Shown here in pieces: positions 14,636-21,865 of a stretch of 23,034 bases of DNA. The first letter of the stretch is position 1. The number at the start of each line of letters is the position of its first letter. Below the pieces are notes generated by a model. The model had not been told where the DNA came from. It searched no databases and saw nothing but the letters and a program-made list of their open reading frames with translations. The DNA is from Thalassolituus sp. UBA674 (lineage in GTDB: Bacteria > Pseudomonadota > Gammaproteobacteria > Pseudomonadales > Oceanobacteraceae), in NCBI GenBank assembly GCA_002298335.1, contig DBNK01000019.1:1-23034 (forward strand), in the 5' to 3' direction. A program made the translations under genes and the position numbers.

Positions 14636-14947
14636 TCAACCTGGCCAGTCGCCCTGTCGGGTACGCTTGATAAAATGTGCCTCACAATCCGGGTTCACCA
14701 GAGTGAAAATACTGTAGTGTTTCTCGCCGACCCGGATATAGCTGGCCACCTCTTTGGTGCGGCTTGGCAGGTGCAACTTAAGGACTTTAGCCGGACGGAA
14801 CACCTCACCCTGACGGCGGAAGAAGCCCAGAGCTTTGGCGTCAGATGCGGCTTTGGCATCCGCATCACGGCACTCAGGCAAGGCGGACGCCGACAGAGAG
14901 ACAGCAGCCAGAAGCACCGCCAGGGAAAGGGAATTCAGAATTTTCAT
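14636..14947 (-). CDS. Small periplasmic protein of unknown function
   Basis: Unrecognised 103-residue protein with a signal peptide (MKILNSLSLAVLLAAVSLSASA, cleavage before LPEC). The mature part has two cysteines (PEC and DCEA), possibly one disulfide, and no membrane segment. The end GDWPG lies just after the convergent NIT-ANTAR gene with a 30-base gap. There is no strong ribosome binding site; instead a perfect 9-bp inverted repeat abuts the start codon (see 14950-14969). The coding call rests on the signal peptide and plausible composition. Confidence 0.7.
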   Translation of the reverse strand: MKILNSLSLAVLLAAVSLSASALPECRDADAKAASDAKALGFFRRQGEVFRPAKVLKLHLPSRTKEVASYIRVGEKHYSIFTLVNPDCEAHFIKRTRQGDWPG

Positions 14948-14949
14948 AC

Positions 14950-14969
14950 TTTCAGTGTAGACACTGAAA
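14950..14969 (-). repeat. Perfect inverted repeat abutting a start codon
   Basis: Arms TTTCAGTGT (14950-14958) and ACACTGAAA (14961-14969) with two bases between. It ends two bases from the ATG at 14947, so it covers the place where a Shine-Dalgarno should be. It may be a protein operator or an RNA hairpin controlling translation. Confidence 0.6.
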
Positions 14970-15033
14970 ACTGCCCTGCCCGGTCAGCCCCTCCGGACGA
15001 CAGCTCTGACAGCCGGTCTGATGATTCTGAGAA

Positions 15034-15339
15034 TCACCCCAGTCTGTTGTTCCCCAAAAGAACCTCCAGCTGATTACTACCGGCACGCCCGGGCTGATTG
15101 ATCATTTCATCATACGCGCTCTGGTGTCTCAGCACCTGAGCTGCCACTGGCAGATTCTCGAACTGCGCCTGCAACGACAACAGATTGTGCGCCCGCAAGG
15201 GTCGCCCTCCGGCGGTCATGATCAGGTGTTCCTCGCCATCAATGCAGGCAGAGACCTGATACAGGGCCAGATCCAGCGAATGGAAAATCAGTTTAGGGAT
15301 GGTTTCCAGACGGCGCAACTCAGACAGGGTTATGCTCAC
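15034..15339 (-). CDS. DUF6482-like small protein
   Basis: Cytoplasmic-looking protein of 101 residues from the GTG at 15339 (MSITLSELRRLETIPKL). The start is decided by AAGGAGG at 15354-15348, eight bases upstream; a TTG at 15363 would lie before that site. Visible pattern: LALYQVSACIDGEEHLIMTAGGRPLRAHNLLSLQ, then QSAYDEMINQPG, which resembles the small DUF6482 proteins common in Pseudomonas relatives (assignment from memory, moderate). No signal peptide or membrane helix is visible. The stop codon lies in a 7-bp perfect inverted repeat (TGATTCT-G-AGAATCA, 15022-15036) without a T-tract. Function is unknown. Confidence 0.7.
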   Translation of the reverse strand: MSITLSELRRLETIPKLIFHSLDLALYQVSACIDGEEHLIMTAGGRPLRAHNLLSLQAQFENLPVAAQVLRHQSAYDEMINQPGRAGSNQLEVLLGNNRLG

Positions 15340-15347
15340 GGGCTTGG

Positions 15348-15354
15348 CCTCCTT
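15348..15354 (-). promoter_or_regulatory. Ribosome binding site selecting a GTG start
   Basis: AAGGAGG on the - strand, eight bases before the GTG at 15339. It excludes the upstream TTG at 15363 as the initiation codon. Confidence 0.8.
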
Positions 15355-15378
15355 CACAGACAATCAGATCATGACAAC

Positions 15379-15404
15379 AAAAAAGCCGTGGCAATGCCAC
15401 GGCT
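15379..15404 (-). terminator. Intrinsic terminator of the Bax inhibitor-1 gene
   Basis: Perfect 9-bp stem AGCCGTGGC (15384-15392) and GCCACGGCT (15396-15404) with a 3-base loop. On the - strand it is followed by six T (15384-15379). It lies 26 bases past the stop codon. Confidence 0.93.
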
Positions 15405-15430
15405 CCTGAAGAAACACTCAGAGCGGTTGT

Positions 15431-16153
15431 TTACTCGTCGCCACCGAATACGCCCAGAATCTGCAGCAGACTCAGGAACAGGTTGTAGATCGAAACATAC
15501 AGGCTGACAGCCGCTGAGATGTAGTTGGTCTCACCACCGTGAATGATGGCACTGGTCTGGTAAGCAATCATGGCTGACATCAGGATGATCAGCATACCGG
15601 AGAAGGCCAGAGACAGCGCCGGGATGTTGAGGAAGATGTTCGCTACCATCATCACGATGGCCACGATCATACCCACCATCAGGGTTTTGCCCCAGCCAGA
15701 CAGATCTTTACCGGTCGCCAGCACCCAGGAAGACAGGCCGAAGAAGATCAGACCAGTACCGCCCATGGCCGTGGCAATCAGACCACCACCGTTTGGCAGC
15801 TGAGCATACAGATTCAGGATCGGCCCCAGGGTGTAACCCATGAAACCGGTCAGAGCGAAGGTCAGCACCAGACCCATGCCAGAGTTCTTGGTTTTCTCAA
15901 TACCAAACAGCAGACCATAGAAGCCCACCAGAGTAATCAGAATACCCGGATGCGGCGCATTGAACATCATAGAAGCGGCTGCCACCAGACCACTGAACAC
16001 CAGCGTCATGGCCAGCAGTGCGTAGGTGTTACGCAGTACTTTGTTGGCGTCAGTACCAATGGTGGTGGTCTGACGGAAATGCTCCTGCTGCGCCGGAATA
16101 CTGCGGGCAACAGGCTCTTTGTTCGAGTCGTTAAGATAATCAGGACGGTTCAT
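15431..16153 (-). CDS. Bax inhibitor-1/YccA family integral membrane protein
   Basis: 240-residue multi-spanning inner-membrane protein. The ATG at 16153 (MNRPDYLND) is preceded by AAGGAG at seven bases; the ATG at 16183 lies before that site. A hydrophilic N-terminus (about 50 residues, ending TDANKVLRNTYALL) is followed by about seven hydrophobic segments. The closing helix AAVSLYVSIYNLFLSLLQILG and the end GGDE are typical of bacterial BI-1/YccA/YbhL proteins, which bind FtsH (YccA) or conduct calcium (BsYetJ). The actual role here is not determined. It is divergently transcribed from an NhaR-like LysR gene, which could control it. Confidence 0.93.
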   Translation of the reverse strand: MNRPDYLNDSNKEPVARSIPAQQEHFRQTTTIGTDANKVLRNTYALLAMTLVFSGLVAAASMMFNAPHPGILITLVGFYGLLFGIEKTKNSGMGLVLTFALTGFMGYTLGPILNLYAQLPNGGGLIATAMGGTGLIFFGLSSWVLATGKDLSGWGKTLMVGMIVAIVMMVANIFLNIPALSLAFSGMLIILMSAMIAYQTSAIIHGGETNYISAAVSLYVSIYNLFLSLLQILGVFGGDE

Positions 16154-16266
16154 AGCGCACTCCTTACTGAGGGCAGTTATCACTTATCTTCAGTATTGTA
16201 GACAAGCCGAAAGCCAAATAATATTCGAATTACATTTCTTTAATACATCGAATTTTTCGAACTGTT
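16154..16266. promoter_or_regulatory. AT-rich divergent promoter region with TTCGAA-type palindromes
   Basis: The 113-base gap between the Bax inhibitor-1 gene and the LysR gene contains ATTCGAAT (16223-16230) and TCGA-ATTTT-TCGA (16248-16260). Such AT-rich inverted repeats are usual for LysR-type binding sites. No clear Shine-Dalgarno precedes the regulator's ATG. Exact promoter hexamers are ambiguous on both strands. Confidence 0.5.
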
Positions 16267-17154
16267 ATGCGTCTGAACTACAAGCACCTTCGCTATTTTT
16301 ATGCCGTCGCCGAATCCCTGAGTATCAAAGAGGCCGCCAGACGCCTGAATCTGACGCCACAGACCATCAGTGGTCAGCTGAAAATGCTGGAGGATGAACT
16401 GGGTGAAGCCCTGTTCCGTAAATCCGGACGCGGACTTGAACTCACAGAAGCCGGCCAGGTGGCACTGGAATACTGCAACGAGATTTTCCGCTTAGGAGAC
16501 GAGCTGCAGGAAGTGCTGCATCAGGGACTGGATTCACGCGCAGAAGAACTGCGGGTCGGCATCGTGGATGCCCTGCCCAAATCCATTGCCCAGCGTATTC
16601 TCGCCCCATTACTGAAAGACAGCGGCAACATGCGCCTGATCTGCCGGGAAGAACAGATGACCGCCCTTCTCGGTGAGTTGGCCGTTCACCGGCTGGACCT
16701 GGTGCTGGCTGACAGCCCGATTCCACCGGGCATGAACATCCGCTGCTTCAATCACGTACTGGCACGATCGACCATTGCCTGTTTTGCCGCCCCACAGCTC
16801 ATCCGCGATCAACCGGCTTTTCCTCAGTGTCTGCAGGACGCCCCCGTGCTGTTGCCGACGGATGCCTCATCCGCCCTGCGTACCAACTTACTGAGCTGGC
16901 TGCAGCGTCAGCAGATCAAAGTCCGTATCGCCGGAGAGTTTGATGACTCCGCCCTGATGAAAGCCTTTGGCAGCGAAGGTCACGGCTATTTCTTTGCCCC
17001 ACAGATCGTCACTGCAGAAATCTGTGCGCGCTATGGCGTGAAGGTGGCGGGGCTGATTCCGGAGCTGGAGCAGACGGTGTACGGTATTGTCGCGGAGAGA
17101 AGGATGACTCACAGCGCGGTACGGGAGCTTACCCGCACGGCGCTGGAGCATTAA
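16267..17154 (+). CDS. nhaR: LysR-family transcriptional regulator, NhaR-like
   Basis: 295-residue LysR regulator. The N-terminal winged helix reads NYKHLRYFYAVAESLSIKEAARRLNLTPQTISGQLKMLE, close to NhaR's start and helix-turn-helix (LTPQT-I-GQ is a shared signature), followed by LFRKSGRGLELTEAG. The effector domain carries further NhaR-like blocks: VGIVDALPKS, LDLVLADSPI and GEFDDSALMKAFG. In Escherichia coli, NhaR activates nhaA (Na+/H+ antiporter) in response to sodium. No antiporter gene is present here, so either it acts at a distance or it controls the divergent Bax inhibitor-1 gene. Its stop codon is only four bases from the end of the convergent gene. Confidence 0.85.
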   Translation: MRLNYKHLRYFYAVAESLSIKEAARRLNLTPQTISGQLKMLEDELGEALFRKSGRGLELTEAGQVALEYCNEIFRLGDELQEVLHQGLDSRAEELRVGIVDALPKSIAQRILAPLLKDSGNMRLICREEQMTALLGELAVHRLDLVLADSPIPPGMNIRCFNHVLARSTIACFAAPQLIRDQPAFPQCLQDAPVLLPTDASSALRTNLLSWLQRQQIKVRIAGEFDDSALMKAFGSEGHGYFFAPQIVTAEICARYGVKVAGLIPELEQTVYGIVAERRMTHSAVRELTRTALEH

Positions 17155-17158
17155 ACGG

Positions 17159-18292
17159 TTATTCTTTCGGATTACGGCATTCGTCACGTGACGGGTCAAA
17201 CTTACAGCGGATCTTACGCTGCAGAGTCAGCATCGACGGATCGTAGTAACCATCATCACGCAACTTCAGGCGTACATCCAGCATGGTATTTTCCAGGCGC
17301 TGCACTTTCTGAGCGTCGCTGGCCAGCCACATGGACTGCGGAATAATCGACATTTCGCGATCCAGACGATTGGTATAACTGTCAAACTTGAACAGGAAAT
17401 CTTCGCGCAGAATCTGCGCCAGACCCGCCGGGAAACGATCAGTATAACCAATCAGATGAACGGTACTGGTGGCCAGCGGCGTATTCATAATACCGGCAGC
17501 ATTCTCATTACCACCGTCACGCATCACCAGATAACCCGCCGCGGGGGAGATCATGCTGGCCAGCTCGCCCTGAGAAAACTTCTGTACGTTTTCCAGCATG
17601 GTCCCCGGAACCGGAATGCCACCCAAGCGGCTGATCAGCTCAGCGTATTCCGGATACTGGGCTTCCACGCCAACGCGGGTACCGCGCAGCTCAACGACAT
17701 CACGCAGATTGCGGTTGTTGGTAAAAACATAGTTTTCGCCGACGCTGACCACACCCAGCACGGTGTACTCAGGATCCGTCAGTTTCGGAGCAAGTTTCGG
17801 GTTGGCCATCAGCTGTACCAGAACCTGAAGCTGTTTACGGTCTTTCACAGCACCTACCGCTTCGATGGTGCCGGCAAAGCGGTTGAACTGAATCGCCTGA
17901 TGCCCCCGCACCAGAGCCGCGTCACACTTCTGCCCTTCTTTGAAATCATTCAGAAGGTCCTGTTCGTTCTGATAGATGATGAAATCCAGTTCCATACCAT
18001 AATGCAGGGAACGCAGTTTCTGATCATCCGCCGTGGATGCAACCGGACCGGCTTTACCCAGTGGGTCCCAGAGACAGAATGTACGGTGGATACGGCCACC
18101 GACCATTTCATCGGCAAGAATCTTACGCAATGCGCGGATACGTTTCTCCAACGGCAGGTTGGAGTTCATTACCGTATCTTCCAGCTTCTGCATGCGCCGG
18201 TCTTCAAGGCTCTGAGATGAATCCGGCGTCTCTGCGTGAGCAGGAATAACAAGCAGGGCAAACGCCAACGCAAGAAAAGTTCTGATGATCAT
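17159..18292 (-). CDS. Periplasmic solute-binding protein, AdeT-like
   Basis: 377-residue exported protein. GAAGG lies about seven bases before the ATG at 18292, and the signal peptide ends IPAHA before ETPD. The segment RTFCLWDPLGKAGPV, then ELDFIIYQNEQDLLNDFKEG, QKCDAALVRG and FNRFAGTIEAVGAV, has the pattern of the putative solute-binding family that includes Acinetobacter AdeT1/AdeT2, related in fold to TRAP-type binding proteins. AdeT was linked to efflux and aminoglycoside tolerance, but the ligand is not established. Late cysteines (IRCKFDPSRDECRN) may pair. No TRAP membrane components are adjacent; it is monocistronic by layout. The assignment is by motif memory. Confidence 0.75.
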   Translation of the reverse strand: MIIRTFLALAFALLVIPAHAETPDSSQSLEDRRMQKLEDTVMNSNLPLEKRIRALRKILADEMVGGRIHRTFCLWDPLGKAGPVASTADDQKLRSLHYGMELDFIIYQNEQDLLNDFKEGQKCDAALVRGHQAIQFNRFAGTIEAVGAVKDRKQLQVLVQLMANPKLAPKLTDPEYTVLGVVSVGENYVFTNNRNLRDVVELRGTRVGVEAQYPEYAELISRLGGIPVPGTMLENVQKFSQGELASMISPAAGYLVMRDGGNENAAGIMNTPLATSTVHLIGYTDRFPAGLAQILREDFLFKFDSYTNRLDREMSIIPQSMWLASDAQKVQRLENTMLDVRLKLRDDGYYDPSMLTLQRKIRCKFDPSRDECRNPKE

Positions 18293-18569
18293 TCCTTGTC
18301 CTTCTTCAATAGGGTCAGTTCATGAGGAATCTGATTCAGACAGGCACCCGGTAACATCGCCTCCGGCGTCCGGCGAGGGATATGAGGGAATCCATGACAC
18401 AGACAGGTTGTATCGATGAAATTCTGACGGCTCATTATTATTTTTTCCGTCCTGCTGATTCTGAGTTAAAGCATAACATGGGGCACAAATCCCCACTGTT
18501 ACCCAGTTTTAATATTGATAACACCGTCATTGTTAACAAGCAATACAATCTTGACGCCGGACGGATAAA
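18293..18569. other. Intergenic region upstream of the AdeT-like gene
   Basis: This stretch and the terminator after it make a 331-base gap without a convincing gene. A + strand open frame (18382-18612) has no recognisable ribosome binding site or protein features. The region is AT-rich between 18430 and 18545 and includes the palindrome TTGTTAACAA (18530-18539), which may belong to the - strand promoter of the AdeT-like gene. I cannot place -35 and -10 boxes with confidence. Confidence 0.5.
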
Positions 18570-18598
18570 GGCCGGATTTTCCCAATCAGAATCCGGCC
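18567..18598 (-). terminator. Intrinsic terminator after secF
   Basis: Perfect 9-bp stem GGCCGGATT (18570-18578) and AATCCGGCC (18590-18598). On the - strand it is followed by a short TTTAT tract. It lies 26 bases after the secF stop codon and ends the tgt-yajC-secDF operon. Confidence 0.75.
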
Positions 18599-18623
18599 TC
18601 CGGTTACTCTAGCGGACCGTACT

Positions 18624-19532
18624 TTACGGCACACTTTCCTCTTCTTCAACTTCCGGTGGCAAGAGGTCTTCACGACTGATGCCCAGCAGCAGCAGCAGAT
18701 TTGCAGCCACATAGATGGAAGAGTAAGTACCGACCACAATACCTATGATCAGGGCCAGGGCGAAATTGTGAATGATGTCACCACCGAGGAAGAACAGCGC
18801 AATCAACACCAGTACCGTGGTCGCCGAAGTCATCAGCGTCCGGTCCAGCGTCTGGCTCAAAGAACCGTTCATGATTTCAATCGGCGTACCTGAGCGTTCA
18901 ATGCGGAAGTTTTCGCGGATGCGGTCATACACCACGATGGTATCGTTCAGGGAATAACCAATCACCGCCAACAGCGCTGCCAGCACGTTCAGGTCAAATT
19001 CCCACTGGAACAGGGCAAACAGACCAATGATGATCAGTACGTCATGGAACAGAGCCAGTACCGCACCCAGAGAGAACTTCCACTGGAAACGGAAGGCCAC
19101 ATAGGCCATCACCACAAACAGTGCCGCCAGCAGAGCGATACCGCCCTGGTCACGCAGTTCTTCACCCACACTGGCACCGACAAACTCACTGCGCATCAGG
19201 GTCAGGCTGTTATCACCGGCATTGTCCTGCAGCAGGGTCAGAACTTCATTCCCCAGACCATCGTGGAAAGCTTCAGACATACGTACCAGTACATCGGTTT
19301 CGGAACCGAAATTCTGTACTGTCACGTCCCGGTAACCTGCAGTATCCAGAACGGCCTTCACATTCTCCGTCGGTACCGGCGTCTCGTACTGAACTTCCAG
19401 TAAAGTACCACCGGTAAAGTCCAGACCGAAGTTGATGCCACGCATGGTCAGAGAAACCACAGCAATCAGCAGCAGAGACAGGGACAAAACCGTTGCCACA
19501 TGGCGGAAGCGCATAAAATTCAGGGTTTTCAT
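18624..19532 (-). CDS. secF: Protein translocase subunit SecF
   Basis: 302-residue integral membrane partner of SecD; SecDF uses the proton-motive force to complete Sec-dependent export from the periplasmic side. GGAGG lies six bases before the ATG at 19532, and the start overlaps the secD stop as ATGA. It shows the family pattern of one N-terminal helix, a small periplasmic P4 domain (GINFGLDFTGGTLLEVQYE opens it) and five C-terminal helices with GYSLNDTIVVYDRIREN. The end is acidic (PPEVEEEESVP). Length and order are normal. Confidence 0.98.
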   Translation of the reverse strand: MKTLNFMRFRHVATVLSLSLLLIAVVSLTMRGINFGLDFTGGTLLEVQYETPVPTENVKAVLDTAGYRDVTVQNFGSETDVLVRMSEAFHDGLGNEVLTLLQDNAGDNSLTLMRSEFVGASVGEELRDQGGIALLAALFVVMAYVAFRFQWKFSLGAVLALFHDVLIIIGLFALFQWEFDLNVLAALLAVIGYSLNDTIVVYDRIRENFRIERSGTPIEIMNGSLSQTLDRTLMTSATTVLVLIALFFLGGDIIHNFALALIIGIVVGTYSSIYVAANLLLLLGISREDLLPPEVEEEESVP

Positions 19533-21391
19533 ACTTTGCCTCCGATAGACAGACTTTCAGTGCGGCGGCCACCGTAAATCAGGTTGGTCAGCGCACGTGT
19601 CACCATAATGGCCGTAAACATGGAGGTCAGGATGCCGAACGACAGGGTCACGGCAAAACCTTTCACCGGACCGGTACCAACGGCAAACAGAATCACCGCC
19701 ACAATCAGGGTGGTCAGGTTGGCATCAAAAATGGTCAGGAAGGCACGGTCATACCCTTCATGAATCGCCTGTTGTGGCGAGCGCCCTGCCCGCATCTCCT
19801 CACGGATCCGCGAGAAGATCAGTACGTTGGCGTCTACCGCCATACCGACGGTCAGTACGATACCGGCAATACCCGGCAGAGTCAGGGTGGCACCAATGAT
19901 GGACATCAGCGCGACCAGCAGAATCAGGTTAACCGCCAGTGCGATGTTGGCCAGCAGACCAAAGGTGCGGTAGAACACCAGCATGGCCACCAGAACCAGC
20001 GCCAGACCAACGACAACGGAGCGGGCACCCATCTCGATATTCTCTTTACCCAGACTCGGGCCGACAGTCCGTTCTTCGACGAAGTCCATCGGTGCCGCCA
20101 GTGCACCGGCACGCAGCAGCAGTGCCAGCTCCGGCGCTTCCGCGCTGTCCAGACCGGTGATCTGGAAGTTGGAGCCGAACACGCCCTGAATCGTCGCCAG
20201 AGAAATGATGGATTTCTCAACCACCTGCACTGTCTTCGGCACTTCTACGCCATCAACAATCTCATAGGTCGTTTTCGGTTTGCGCTCAACAAAAAGAACC
20301 GCCATGCGCTTGCCCACCGATTTCTTGGTGTTCTGCGACATACGTGCACCGCCTTTGGCGTCAAGGCTGACGTTTACCAGCGGCAGGCTGTTCTGGTCAA
20401 AACCGGTTTTGGCGTTGGTCACGCTGTCACCTGTGGTGATAACGGCTTTTTCCAGGCGCGCAGTACGGAATTCATTATTACGGAACGTGTATTCTTCTGA
20501 AGAGAAACGGCTGGCGCCCGGCTCGGCTTCCATGCGGAACTCGAGGTTAGCGGCTTTACCCAGAATCTTCTTCGCTTCTGCGGTGTCCTGCACACCCGGC
20601 AGCTCCACCACAATGCGGTTACGGCCCTGACGCTGCACCAGCGGCTCAGCTACACCCAGTTCGTTCACCCGGTTACGCAGGGTGACCAGGTTCTGCTTAA
20701 CGGCGTAGTCTTCGAACTCACGGATTTTCTGCTCAGTAATCTGCAGCACCAGATCGAAGTACTCCGCATCGTTTTCTTCGCGGATCAGGAATTCGTTGTT
20801 GTACGCACGGTTGATGAAGCCACGTGCCGAGGCACGGGTTGCGTCGTCACGGAAACTGAGACGCACCGTGTTGTCTTCAATCACCACACGACGGTATTTG
20901 ATGTCTTCTTCACGCAGACGGGTACGCAGGTCATCGCGGTAATTGTCGATACGGCCTGTCACATACTCATCCATGTCCACTTCCATCAGGAAGTGCACAC
21001 CACCACTCAGGTCCAGACCCAGTGTCATCGGGCCCGCACCCAGATCCGCCAGCCAGGTCGGCGTGGTCGGTGCCAGGTTCAGTGCCACCACATAGTCATC
21101 ACCCAGCTGACGCTGAATCGCCGCCTTGGCCGGCAGCTGATCACCGGCGGTGTTCAGGCGCAACAGCGCTGTGCTGCCATTCACTTCCGTACCAAAAAAT
21201 TTGATACCGGCGTCGCTCAGTGCGGATTCCACCTGCTTCAGCGTGGTGGATGACATTTCAGCTCCGGCCTGGGCAGGAGTCACCTGAATGGCCGGATCCG
21301 GCGGATAAAGGTTGGGTGCTGCGTAAATCAGGCCCAGCACAATGGCGGCCAGAATCAGCAGGTTTTTCCAGAGAGGGTATTTGTTAAGCAT
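19529..21391 (-). CDS. secD: Protein translocase subunit SecD
   Basis: 620-residue membrane protein of the RND superfamily, working with SecF and YajC in Sec export. The N-terminal helix (about residues 10-27) is followed by a large periplasmic P1 domain with LGLDLSGGVHFLMEVDM and the VNELGVAEPLVQRQGRNRIVVELPGV block. The C-terminal six-helix region carries GMAVDANVLIFSRIREE and GYDRAFLTIFDANLTTL, conserved in proton-coupled SecD. The ribosome binding site before the ATG at 21391 is weak. An intrinsic-terminator-like hairpin sits between yajC and this gene, so expression relative to yajC may be attenuated. Confidence 0.98.
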   Translation of the reverse strand: MLNKYPLWKNLLILAAIVLGLIYAAPNLYPPDPAIQVTPAQAGAEMSSTTLKQVESALSDAGIKFFGTEVNGSTALLRLNTAGDQLPAKAAIQRQLGDDYVVALNLAPTTPTWLADLGAGPMTLGLDLSGGVHFLMEVDMDEYVTGRIDNYRDDLRTRLREEDIKYRRVVIEDNTVRLSFRDDATRASARGFINRAYNNEFLIREENDAEYFDLVLQITEQKIREFEDYAVKQNLVTLRNRVNELGVAEPLVQRQGRNRIVVELPGVQDTAEAKKILGKAANLEFRMEAEPGASRFSSEEYTFRNNEFRTARLEKAVITTGDSVTNAKTGFDQNSLPLVNVSLDAKGGARMSQNTKKSVGKRMAVLFVERKPKTTYEIVDGVEVPKTVQVVEKSIISLATIQGVFGSNFQITGLDSAEAPELALLLRAGALAAPMDFVEERTVGPSLGKENIEMGARSVVVGLALVLVAMLVFYRTFGLLANIALAVNLILLVALMSIIGATLTLPGIAGIVLTVGMAVDANVLIFSRIREEMRAGRSPQQAIHEGYDRAFLTIFDANLTTLIVAVILFAVGTGPVKGFAVTLSFGILTSMFTAIMVTRALTNLIYGGRRTESLSIGGKV

Positions 21392-21407
21392 AGAATTGCC
21401 GTATTTT

Positions 21408-21435
21408 TATAAAATAAAACGGCCCGTCAGGGCCG
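21408..21435 (-). terminator. Terminator-like hairpin between yajC and secD
   Basis: Stem CGGCCC (21420-21425) and GGGCCG (21430-21435) with a GTCA loop. On the - strand the stem runs into TTTTATTTTATAAA. It lies nine bases past the yajC stop, inside the operon. Partial termination would give more yajC than secDF transcript. Confidence 0.65.
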
Positions 21436-21444
21436 CTTAGGAGA

Positions 21445-21801
21445 TCAGGCTTTTACTTCTTTGATCGTGCCTTTTGGCAGAACGGCAGTAATAGCAACTT
21501 TCTGTACCGGGAACTGTACCCCGTCAGCAATCTCAATCACCACGAACTCTTCGCCCACTTTAATGACCTTGCCCAGAATGCCACCGGCAGTGACGACTTC
21601 ATCATTTTTGTCCAGGCCAGCCATCAGATTCTTGTGTTCTTTCTGGCGCTTGGACTGCGGACGCCACAGCAGGAAGTAAAAAATCACCAGGAAGCCACCG
21701 AGGAAAACGATCTGCCCCATCGCGCCCATCGCGCCTTCGGTCGGTTCAGCCATGGCCATAGCGGGTGTGAACAGGGCCACGAGCGCCAGAAGTGATTTCA
21801 T
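21445..21801 (-). CDS. yajC: Sec translocon accessory subunit YajC
   Basis: 118-residue single-span membrane protein that associates with SecDF. The N-terminus begins as a signal-like segment (MKSLLALVALFTPAMAMA), followed by the conserved helix IVFLGGFLVIFYFLLWRPQ and the SKRQKEHKNLMAGL stretch. The C-terminal beta domain carries DEVVTAGGILGKVIKV, the YajC signature. GGAG precedes the ATG. Gene order tgt-yajC-secD-secF is the standard gammaproteobacterial one; the gap to tgt is 64 bases. Confidence 0.97.
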   Translation of the reverse strand: MKSLLALVALFTPAMAMAEPTEGAMGAMGQIVFLGGFLVIFYFLLWRPQSKRQKEHKNLMAGLDKNDEVVTAGGILGKVIKVGEEFVVIEIADGVQFPVQKVAITAVLPKGTIKEVKA

Positions 21802-21865
21802 AAATGTGTATCTCCAGTCATAAGTTTTTAATGCGTAAAACAGTTCAGATGCATACTGCTATCTG

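Noticed and set aside
18382..18612. A 76-residue frame on the + strand upstream of secF's terminator
   Set aside because: No ribosome binding site, no domain pattern, and it runs into the secF terminator hairpin.
19760..20500. 246-residue frame on the + strand inside secD
   Set aside because: Antisense of secD, rich in Gln, Arg and His, with no signal or domain of its own.
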